From NCBI GenBank assembly GCA_030867875.1, contig JAOWCC010000936.1, positions 18,608,095 to 18,672,094 on the forward strand: 64,000 bases of DNA, read 5' to 3'. Position 1 is the stretch's first letter. Every line of letters begins with the position of its first letter. Shown here piece by piece: positions 12,601 to 24,600 of the stretch. The notes under the pieces are model-generated. The model ran no database searches. It was not told the DNA's origin and saw nothing but the letters and a program-made list of their open reading frames with translations. Source of the DNA: Actinernus sp. WN-2022 (taxonomy: Eukaryota > Cnidaria > Anthozoa > Actiniaria > Actinernidae). The translations under genes were made by a program, and so were the position numbers.

Positions 12601-15600
12601 ATGTGACATTTTGCATTATTATTACAGCATACTTGGTGTTCCACGTGATGCCAGTGATGATGACCTCAAAAAGCAATATAGAAAACTGGCAATGCTGATC
12701 CACCCAGATAAGGTACATGTGCATTGTTTAATGTCAGATACTTGTCCTGGACAGCTGGGCCCGATTGTTCACAGCAACAGAAACTGTATACCCAGAATAG
12801 CACTAAATCGTAATAATATTGTAATCTGGACAGTTTAACATCTGGTTAGTTAATTACCAGTCCCAGGGCCACAGGGTGACCAAAATACAAAGATGAGGCT
12901 ACCCACCCACCGACTCCCTTGGATATGCATCGTTCTATTAATGATTAACCATTAAAGGTTAGGGTGTGCCCTAATAATAATAATGGCCATATTAATATAG
13001 CGCCATATCACCACAGTCTCATGGCACTTTACATAATTATTACTGACATATCACGTCAGTGAATTATTTCGGACTGCTTATGGCACTAATAGCTGCCACA
13101 CACTCACTAGTTTACAATGTTGAGTGTGTGGTTTGTGCAATGGCCAGGCTGCTGTACCGGGTGACAATCCCCTGCTCTTTTTCGAATAGTACAACAGGTT
13201 CTTTCACGTCCCCTTCAAATACTGATTAAAAGTAGGAGACAAGGCCAACAAATGTCCCTGCCCAAGGACGTGGCCAGGATTCGAACCCTCAACCTCCCGC
13301 ACTCTAGACCGTGCTCTGCCAACTGAGGTAACCAGTGAGACGGTGTGGGGAGAGGTGGGATTTTCCCAGAAACCAGGATTTATCTATTAAATCAATGTGT
13401 TCTCAATGACTTACATCCACTTCACTTTGTTTTATTGCCTTGGTAGAATTCTCACCCACAGGCTGATGAAGCTTTCAAGATTCTGGCCAGTGCCTTTGAG
13501 ATCATAGGTGATATCGTAAGTACAAGACACAGGCATCAACTATGGTCTTGTACATCTAATAAATTGTCTTAGCTTGGTAAAAATACAGGAGAATTCTGCA
13601 AACCAGAGGGCCAGTGGAATGGAATAACATTGGTTACCCAATCTTGAGTCATCCTTTCGCAAGAGTTTCTAGAATAGTTAGCTATTTTTATCATCAGTTT
13701 GAAAAGTTTAAAATCACATTCATACTAAAAGAAAAAACCTAAAAATAATGGTCTAGTTTTGTTAAAATCTTCTTCATCAGTAGAGCGAAACTACAGAGAA
13801 GCTTATCAGGCAATGGATGGTGAAAATGGAATTGGATTACAATAATTATGACTGGAAAACATTTTTTTAAATGGGAGAATACTTTCAACTGAAGTTTTAA
13901 ACTGGTCTCTTTGACATTAGCTAATGTTTCTAATCTAGCTTGGTACTTAAGTGTCCAAGGAGTATTTTTCTTACAATCAGAAAATTAGACTGACTTGACC
14001 AAAAATTTGAAAAATCCTGGTGGCAAAGGCCCTTTAAAGGGAAGTGACACAGTATCCCATGGGGTTTTATCATGTGGTGGTCATGTTGATTAGAAAGAAT
14101 AGGTTGTGTCCCTTTAGCCTCACACCGGAGTGGTTTCAGAACTAGTTTACCTGGTGAAAATGAAGCTTTTTATTCTCAGAAAGTTTTTATTACTATTCCA
14201 GGCCTTACAACATGTGACACTAAAGGTCCCTACCCCCTTCAGTTTTTCTCATGTACATAAGGGGTAAACTACATTGTAGTTTAGAGTTAGAATATCTTAA
14301 AAGCAAATTTTCTGCAAAAATGACCTGTGAAAGTGCTATATTTCTCAATTGCTAAATTTATTTATTTCTCAGGAAAAACGTCAAGAGTATGATAGGGAAT
14401 CTGCCAGAAAGCAAGAGGACTACAGCCCTGGGGTGAGTTAACACATGTACATATATATTGCAGGGTCCGAAATTAACTTTTTCATGTAGGCGGCAACTGG
14501 CCAATTTATTTTAGTAGCCAAAAAAAACATTTGTGGTCACAACATTTCAAGCGACACGTGACAAAGAACATTTTCTGGCATGTTTTATTGACTAAATTTA
14601 CTTAGAACATCATGTGACTTCGGGACATTGTGAAAACATTGTGCAGACTTTAGGTAAGTCACGAGCTGGCGACAAACTCTGAAATTTTGGTCACCAACAC
14701 AGTTGTATTGGCGCAATTTTGGACCCTGTATTGATGTACATGTAGTTCCTGACATTTGTTGCATGGGAGATATTACATTTGCATCTATGAATAGCAGTTT
14801 CAGCGGTATTGACCCAAATGCCCTTTGTCAGAGCAAAAAGAGGGGCTAGCGCTCGCAACGTCAGCTGCTTCTCGCTCTCACAACAGTTTGTATACCTTAA
14901 TCAACTTTTAGTTGATCATACATTTGTACATGTACCAGTGTTTAAATTAATCTAGTTTGTTTTAAAATTAAACTAATATATTTAACCTGTAACATATATA
15001 AACATCTGAGAATCGTAAATTTGATCACTAGTCACTTCAGCAGTCTCTTTTAATTGGTTTTCAATCGAATTGAATCACATTTTTATTTTGCTCTTTGATT
15101 TTTGTTTTATAATAATATAGATACACACATAACAACGGGCAAATAGAATATAATTTACTTAGCGATTGGACGTTGGAGCCTGGAGGCTAAATTAACCAGT
15201 AGTTTTACAAGAACTGGAGTGAAGTCATTCTGGAATGACTTGTTCCGCCGGTATTACATTTAGTAAGTAGTGGTATCATTTACAATGTAAACAATATCGC
15301 AATATTATGAACACATGACTTGTACATGTGGGAACTAGGATTAACTCATTCCAGGATGAATCTCGATCCGGTAACAGGTAAACACCCACTTATAGCAGAT
15401 TACAAGTGCATGGGATCCGGTAACCTTGCCATATCCTAACTATGCATTGTGATTGGAGCACACAGAAACACTTTTTTATTAGTATTCCAGTATGCCATAA
15501 GTTGTTGCTAAAACTTTCCCACTTATATACTGCTCTACAATGACTGAACAGTGCTGTAACATGTTTTTGTGGGATTCATTAAACTTTTCATTAAGGTGTT

Positions 15601-18600
15601 ACTTAAGGTTAAAGTGCATATGAACCTTCGTGCAATTTTCATAGCTATGAAGCTCCGAAAAGTTTTGAGTACATGTACTTCTGCGAAGAAATTGTTGGTT
15701 TACAGAGAATACTCTATCTTCTACGCTTGTTTGAAATAGCGGAAACATAACCTTTCCTGACTCATTTCCGCGTAAGTAAAAGCCTGGGTCGATTCCCGAG
15801 GTGACGTCATTTAATTAATTCGACTTTACAATAATTTGAATAAAAACTTACAATTTTCACTAATATGACCTTTTTTCCTTTACTAACAACTCATAAACTG
15901 TATATTATCTAAAAATCAACGTTTTTGTGATAGAAAGGTGCCATGGAGAATAATGCATTAATGAGATGATGTCACCTCGGGAATCGACCTAGGCTTTTAC
16001 TTACGCGGTCATGGATCAGGAAAGGTCACGTTTCCACGATTTCAAACAAGCGTAGAAGATAGAGTATTCCCTGTAAACCAAAAATTTATTCACAGAAGTA
16101 CTCAAAACTTTTCGGGGTTTCATAGCTATGGAAATTGCACGAAGGTTCATATGCACTTTAATCTTTTCTTTTTATTACACGACAGTTGGTGGTACAATGT
16201 ATACCGGATTATAGCAAAATCGTAAAAATGATAGCACACTGCCTCCAGTACAGGGAATATCATAGTTATTAACACATGTGGGATATCATTCATAGACCAA
16301 AACCTATTAATTTATTATCTGATTTGCGCTTTTTTTACCACCTAGCTACATGTAATGTTCCTAAAATATGAAAAACATTACTTTTAAATAGCAACAACAT
16401 AATATTGAGCAAATGGTTTTCATGTAATAAAAGTAACTTACATGGCTTCTTGGTGATACATTGTTATCAAGCTAAACACTTGTAGATAAATTCTGTTATC
16501 ATATGACCCGTATGGCCCCACACACGCTTTCCTTTCAAAACCATTTACAAAAGTCACGTGATGAGGGCCGGACGTGTATGGCGTGAGCGGCCGGAAAAAG
16601 CCGTCCGGCCCTGCACAATTTTTTCTTGCTGTTTTGCATTTTGATCTACAAAATAATATGGTCATATGATAAATAACCTATTGACTGAGTTAGGTCGGGC
16701 CAGACGGGAAAATATTTGGCTCTCGGTCATTTTGTACGCCTGCGCTCGGTTCGTACATCATGACCTAGAGCCAAATATGTTCCTGTCCGGCCCCAGCCAT
16801 GTAATGTCCTCTATTTCCTTTTTCAGCGAGATAGGAAGTATGCTGATCCTAGAGATTTCTTTGCTGACTTAAACAGGCAAATGCATGAGGTAGGTTGGTT
16901 ACTCGGCAGGTTTCGACGGTCAGGCTTCACATACCAATTTGTTGAGTTGTTTTGTTCAATGTTGCTGTCCCAAAATAGCGATTGAACATTTGGGAAAATA
17001 CGAGCATGCTCTGGTGGTCAGTGAAACATGCTTTTTGGCCAGTAAAATGTGAGGTTTTTTTCCCTGCAAATGTCTGGGAACCCTGCTCTGTCATTTCTTT
17101 TCCAAACACTTGTTTTTGCATTGTCACAAAAGGAGTGAATGTCATAATGATGTGAATGCACATGAGCCATTTCCTGGTGTGGTAAGACCTTTTAAACATT
17201 TCAGAAGACCGAAGCATTGAAATGGTTTTCCAGAATCTTTTGATCCAATGAAATTGAAGGTCTTGCCAATCATTTTGCACTTGCACTTCATTTTAAATCT
17301 CACAAGGCTGTGATGTTTAGAAAACAACATGATGTTACATGTATTTGTGTTAACATATTTATACTTCACCTGGACTATGGTACATTTCTCCATCTGATCC
17401 CCATGTGTCATATCATGTGCCACCTACATGTAACTAGATTAGCTTTTTAGTTATTTTAGGTGGCCAGTACCTCATTTCCTGTAAAATTAAGTTTATCCAT
17501 GATTCTGTATTGTATTTGTCAGGTACTAAATAAATGTGTTGTTGTCATCACATGTACACATTTTAGAGATTCCATCGGCAAATATGTAACTGACAGCTTG
17601 CCACAAACAAATAAGTATAGTTTGCTCAACCTCATCCAATAATAATATTGTTTTATCATTCATCGAAATATACATGTGATGGTACCTCCAGAGTTTAGAA
17701 ACTGGACATCAGGGCACGGTTCCTGAAAGCCAGATTAGCGCTAATCCAGAGTTAATTACCATGACAACTAATATGTTTTGTTGAGAGTTAATCCAGGATT
17801 AGCGCTAATCAGGCTTTCAGGAACCGGGCCCAGGGGCGTAGAATTGTTGGGGGAGGGGGCATGGTGAATTTTGGGACATTTTTATTATGGGGTTCGGGCA
17901 AAATGATGAATTCTGGTACATTTTCATTGATGACTCCTGTCAATTTCTCTTCTGGGACTGGACAGAGGGTGCCCCTCCCTACGCCCCTGCTGGACTTTTG
18001 AGTCTCCAACAAATCTGCAAATTGAGCTGCCATGTTTACAAAATGAATCGGTCTGTATTGCGCATTCTCAGGTGAATCAACCAATCAGAATTTGGGCTGG
18101 TAGTCAAGTGATAAAGAATGTCTTTGTTTTGAACTAGATAAAGAACACACTTGCATGTGACGCTTGTGGGGGCAGACATAAAAGGCTTCCTACAGACATA
18201 CCAGTTTTTCTGGCTCGTTACTGTGCAAGTTGTGACATAAGACACCCAGCCAAAGAGGTACGTACATTATGTAGACTTTGCCGCGATGTGTTTGTTTACA
18301 TGTTGCCCTTGTTTACATGTTGCCCTTGTTTACATGGAGGATCTTAAATGTACATGGCTGAGTAGAGATACTGTTTTTTATCTTTTATATGATGACAAAT
18401 TCACCATGAGAAGATCATATTAGAAGATAAAACCATATCTCCAAGCTGCCGTGTAATATCCTGTTTATTATTCACCAATTAAGCCATAAATTGCCACACT
18501 GTCAGCAAATCTTTCTTGGAGTAGCAATATCCTCAGCTAGTAAATGTAAAAATAAAAAGGTATTCATTTATATAGCGCAAATTCTATATGAATATATCCA

Positions 18601-21600
18601 AATGCGCTTCACAAAGTCATTTTTTCGATACGGACTGCTATTGTGGCGCAATGTGCTGCCGTGCAGTTTACAATCATGAGTGATTGTTAGTACCTCGGAA
18701 TATCAGGCTGTTGTGTCGGGAGACAATCCCCTACTCTTTCTCGAAATAACCCAACAGGTTCTTTCACGCCCCCCTCGTATAGATTCGAAGAGGAAGGAGA
18801 CAAGACCCACCAGCTTATACATCCCTGCCCAAGGACGCGGCCGGGATTCGAACCCCCGACCACCCGCAGTCTAGACAGTGCTCTACCAACTGAGCTAACC
18901 AGTGAGGCAACTCTTATAATACAATAGATTAGCCGCTAAGCAAAACTTTAGTCAACCGAAAGCTCGAACTAACTACGGAACTCGCACATTTAGATTTCTT
19001 TCGTCAAAAATCTGGGAAACAAACGATTGCAATATAAAACAGTCTAACTCAGTTTATACATTCAAAAACCAATACAAACAATCTCTTCTATTTACTCAAA
19101 CATAGTTTATTAACCATGAGCTTATTCTTACAACGTTCATGTTTACGTGAGTATCGTAGGCAGTGGTCAACTCGAAATCGTCAATGCTCCTTTGACCTCT
19201 GTGCACGATACCTATATTATATTTATCTTTCTGCATTTCTATTTTTATCTGACTGTACTTGCATTTTCCCCCTTTATATCAACGCTGTAACTTAGTAATA
19301 GAACAAAATAAACTGAACTGAAATACATTTCATCTCATCCCAGCTCAAGGTTTATCTTATCACAGAAATTAGTTGTTGGTTATACAGTTGCTTGTATTTA
19401 ATACCTATATTGTTTCTTTCAGGGCGATATCTGGAAAGAGACCACGTTCTTGGGAATGGTAAATGAGTACTATGCATGTATGGAAGGTCAAATCTTTAAC
19501 GTCACAGAGTGGGCTCGCTGTCAGGTGAGTGTTGTTACTAACATGTAAGCGTAACACATTCCCATTTCAGCTCAGGTCCTTCACCCGGGGTGGGGTGGGG
19601 GTACTCCCTGTAATGGACTATACGGGGAGGCTCCGTCCGAAAGGGGTGCCTTTTCAGGCTGGATTTATATAAAAGGGTAGGGATTTCACGAGTTGAAGTA
19701 TAGAAAAGGGTAGTAAAAACTGTCATTTGGGTATTTAAAAGGGCATTTCAAAATATCTCGAACAGACGCACGTAACGGCTGATTCATGCAAATATTTTAA
19801 GGGGTCACTCAGTTGAAAAGTTTAGTAAAAGGTATATGAAAGGGTTACCTTTTCTGTCAACAATGGTATATAAAAGGGTAAGGGTTTGAACCTCGCGGCG
19901 GAGCCTCCCCGTATAAAACTTGCTTGAGTACCCCTCCCCCCCGGGTCCTTCACTTGCACAATGTCCAATTTTCAAAATATCAAATAGGATATATTAATGT
20001 TGTTGCGTACTGGCAAAATGCGAGTAAAATCCCCTGACAACTCTCAAAATTATTGTTGCCTAAGTAGTAGTATTTTCCTGTAGTTCCAAGCCCTGTTGTA
20101 GTATAACTTATGTGGTGTTTGTCTACACTAGGTATTCCCTGCTAGCAGAGATCTCTCTATCTGTCTTGGTAAAACTAGCCTGCGTGCAGACGTTCTCTCT
20201 CCCTGCAAAAATCGGGAAAGAAACGTCTGCGAAACGCCGTTGATAATCGTGTTCTGGTCATAAATTATCATAATTATAATTCGTAATTATTTTTCGTAGG
20301 CGATTTTAGCGAACACAATATTCTCGGTTACTTCTTTCAGAAAGAGTTGCTGGACATATTCTCTCAAAACTGTATTCTTCCATACAGCCGATGCAATTTG
20401 GCTATAAGTTCCCAAACTTACCCAAACTTACCCAAACTTTCAAGGCATTCGTGTTATAACATTTGTTTTGCTCGGCCATTCAACCGGCTTGACTTGGACG
20501 ACTGTCTTCTGTGTTTGGTTCAATATTTTTACCTACAACAACTGAATCATCAAGAATTGGTAACATGGACGAATTAATGTGAGAAAGTGGAATATCATGT
20601 AGGTATTTATTTGATTTTCTTGCTGCAGGAGTTTATATTCTTGTGGTCGGCAACCTTCTACGAGGGAAGTACGTCGGCTCGATCGCATTTCCATCTAGAG
20701 CAGCTCGTTTCTGGGCAGAGCTGGAGTCAGTCTGACTCAAACAATTCTCTAGCACATGTACTGTCCCTTTTCTTTACGACCAGACCTGCGTTTGTGGCTG
20801 ATAACTCGTAAAGATCTGCCTTCGAAGATTATATTTCACATTTCGTCTTTTCTTCAACTTCAAGACGCAGTGTTTCAAAAATATATGGCGACTTTCAGTG
20901 AACTTCGAAGCTAAGAGTAGAAAGCTCTAATTTTATACTAGATTTTTGCCATTATGTTTCACAATATCAGCAAAACTAGGAAAAAATTGGCTCCTGGCAA
21001 AACATAAAACACAACGTAACTAGACGTTTGTTGTGTGTAAATGAATACCACTTTCGAAAAGTAAACATGGGGTCATCTCGGAAGTTATTATCCAATCATA
21101 TATGACTTTATGACAACCTCCGTCAACAGCCAATCAGCGCGCGGTCCTCAAATACTGGAAAGAAACACGTGACCAGAACACGATTGTCAACGGCGTTTCG
21201 CAGACGTCTCTTTCCCGATTTTTGCAGGGAAAAAGAACGTCTGCACGCAGGCTAGGTAAAACGGAAACGGTGGAGAGAGACCTGCCGACATCCGACGCTT
21301 TCTCTGTCGTGCATGCGTGAAGTTTCCTTGGCAACAAGTGACGTGTATCCCACGTGAACTAACGCCTGTTCTGGCACTGTCAATCAGTTTTCGCGCGCGC
21401 GAAGGCTATTTGAAAGTTTTCGGTATTTCGTTGAAAATTATGCGTTTGGTAATCTCAGAACATCAATTTATACATTTATAAAATTATACAATTTAATAGA
21501 GACAAATAATTTTGACATTCCCTGTCAGTATTTGGGGATTTTGTCGTTCTAAAATGTTTGATTTTCGAGTGATCACAAACCCCCGTGCACTTTTCTCCTG

Positions 21601-24600
21601 TGGTAATTTGTCACGCTTGAGGAGTTTGACCAATGAGAGGAAAGCAGTCCCACAGTCATTAGCATGCAAACGACGATCTGAAACTAATAACACAGTGGAC
21701 TCAATATTAGCTCAGCGAGATGCAACTTGGATCATGCGTACATCTCTTTTCTCCGGTAAAACCTGTTTTCGAAACTGGTTTGACTCGTCCATGATTGTGG
21801 ACGGTGGTTGATCAAAGAAAGCGTTGGATGTCGGCAGAGGTCTCTCTCCCCTCTCGTTTCAGAGAGAGACCTGCTAGCAGGGAACACTAGTTATTAAAGT
21901 GATGAACTTGACATTAGAACAGTTTTTGATCGAGTGTTTGATCAAGTAGTTATGATTGCTTTGGTTTTGTGTTTTTTGGTTTTCTTTTCTTTGCTGTGAA
22001 AAATGTTTTGTAATTATCGACCAACCAAGTTCTAAACTAAAACCAAACATTGTTTTGGTCCGTCACACTATCAATTTTCAGTTTAGTGAGAGATATCCAC
22101 GATTGCCTTTACTCTTCATCATGATTGGTTCAAGTAAAACCAATCGTGAATTACTTCAGTTCATGATTGGCTCCTTGTGTTTTTACTTTCTCCCGTGATT
22201 GGCTCCTTGTGTTTTTACTTGCTCCCGTGATTGGTTCCTTGTGTTTTTACTTGCTCCCGTGATTGGTTCCTTGTGTTTTTACTTGCTCCCGTGATTGGTT
22301 CCTTGTGTTTTTACTTGCTCTCGTGATTGGCTCCTTGTGTTTTTACTTGCTCCCGTGATTGGCTCCTTGTGTTTTTACTTGCTCCCGTGATTGGCTCCTT
22401 GTGTTTTTACTTGCTCCTGTGACACAGTTGACCACAAACTACTCTTGCGCAAACTTAGCCGATTTGGTATCACAGGTGGAGTGCTAGACTGGTTCAAGAA
22501 CTACCTCTCTGGTCGCCAGCAGCGTGTAACAGTTCATGGCGCCATGTAGAACACGCTTCCAGTCACTTCCGGTGTTCCTCATGGTCTATTCTGGGACCCC
22601 TTCTGTTCTTGATCTATGTCAACGACCTCCCATTATCGATCATCTCGTCCTCCGTCGAGGTGACAATGTTTGCTAACGACACCAAATGCTTCTCGGTAGT
22701 GGAATCTGCAGTAGACATCTCCATTCTTCAGGGTGAGGTATTTAATTTGGCGACCTGGACACGCTCTTGGCGGCTGAAGTTCAATGCGAAGAAATGTAAA
22801 GTTTTAACCATTACCAGGAAACGCAGTCCCCTATTGGCTAACTATGCCATTGATGGTCAAGTTTTGGACCACGTTCCTAGCGAAAAAGACCTAGGCGTGA
22901 CCGTTGGTACCGACCTTACATGGTCCATTCACATTCGTCAGCAGATCACCAAGGCGAACCAGTTGCTTGGCCTACTCAGACGCTCTGCCGTCAAAGTCCG
23001 AAGTACTAGCGCCCGTCGATGTCTGTACTTGTACAATACAATACAATACTTTATTGACAACTCCCCATAGGGGTTTTTCAGTGACAATTGATCCAATAAA
23101 TAATAAATTAATTATATAATTATATATGTACAAACTATTAAAAATATACTATATAAAATACAAAAACTAGGATAAAAACTTAAATATATATAATTGGCCT
23201 AAATAAACTCAAGACAAAATTTGTTTTAAAAGATATGATTTAAGAGTACGTTTAAAACTCAGTACAGAAGGACTTAATTTAATTTTAGGGCAAATAGCGT
23301 TCCATAAGCTGACAATACGATAATAAAAAGACCTCTGGCCAGTTGCTGTTTTACAAAGTGGTATATTCAGCTGTTGTGAATTACGGGTCACTCGACCACT
23401 GATACTACCTCTAGAAATAAATTGATTACATAAATAATTAGGTGCAAGACCAGTCATGCACTTAAACGCCATAACGGCGTCTCTTAAATATAGGTTGGAT
23501 TTTACAGGGGTCCATTTAAGGCTCTTCAGAGCAGGTGTTACGTGATCATATTTTCTAGTGTTATAAACTATACGAGCTGCAAAATTTTGAATGCCTTGCA
23601 GCTTCTTTATATTAGTGTCAGTGGTGTTTGCCCAAACTGAAGAACAGTAGTATAATTTGCTAAATACTAAAGAATTAATTATAGTAATAAGTGTATCTTT
23701 CCTAAATGCATGTTTTACACGACTTATTTGTCCCAATGCGGACATGCATGAGGAGACAGTTTTAATGGTATGTTCATTGAAGGTGAGATTTTTGTCAAAA
23801 ATCACTCCGAGATCTTTTACAGTCTCTGAGGGTTCAAGGTCTTTTCCCAATAGTGATAGGCGAAATTCCGGGATTTTTGCTGTCATCTGTCTACTTCCAT
23901 ATATAATTAGCTTGGTCTTATCAGGGTTTAAAAGCAGTCCATTATCAAAGCACCAGTTACGAATGCTGACAAGGTCTTCATTCATAGCAGCTATGGAATT
24001 TCCAGAGTCCTGAGGTCGAAATGACATATATAACTTAGTGTCGTCGACGTAGCACTCAGTTGTCCCTGGTTAGGTCGAACCTTGCCTATGCCTCACAAGT
24101 ATGGAGCCCACAAACTGTCGATCTGACGCAGGATATAGAAAGAACACAAAGGAGGGCTACTAAGTTTATTCTTCTGTTGCCCTTCTAAACAGACATCTCC
24201 TACAAATCTAGACTCTTAACTCTAAAGCTTTTACCTTTATGTTACTGGTATGAATACCTTGACCTCATATTCTTGTATAAGGCAAAACACGGTTTAGTAA
24301 CCTTAGCTCCAGATGTTTTGCCAAAGCTTGTAAACAGGGCGAATTTAAGCATCACTCTACGTTCGATGGATAACTCACTTAATCTTATTACTTATCAGAT
24401 TCCTAATGTCAAGACCCTGTGTTACCAAAATAGTTATTTTATAAGAGCTTCCCGAACTTGGAATACACTTCCACAGGAACTGCGTAAATCAGATATCTCT
24501 TTACTTAAGTTTAGATCATTACTATTTAAATATTACGTGTCTGCCATCACTTCTGTATTTGACATCGAGAACCCTAGGTCTTGGAAGTCTGTATGTCTGA

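Noticed and set aside
12590..12838. 82-residue ORF with a J-domain start, as a small J protein
   Set aside because: Only 12628-12712 is coding; sequence before the acceptor and after HPDK is intronic, and the joined exons give the full J domain.
23209..24027. 272-residue minus-strand ORF as a host gene
   Set aside because: It is the C-terminal part of a non-LTR reverse transcriptase with a typical 3' tail, inserted in another retroelement.
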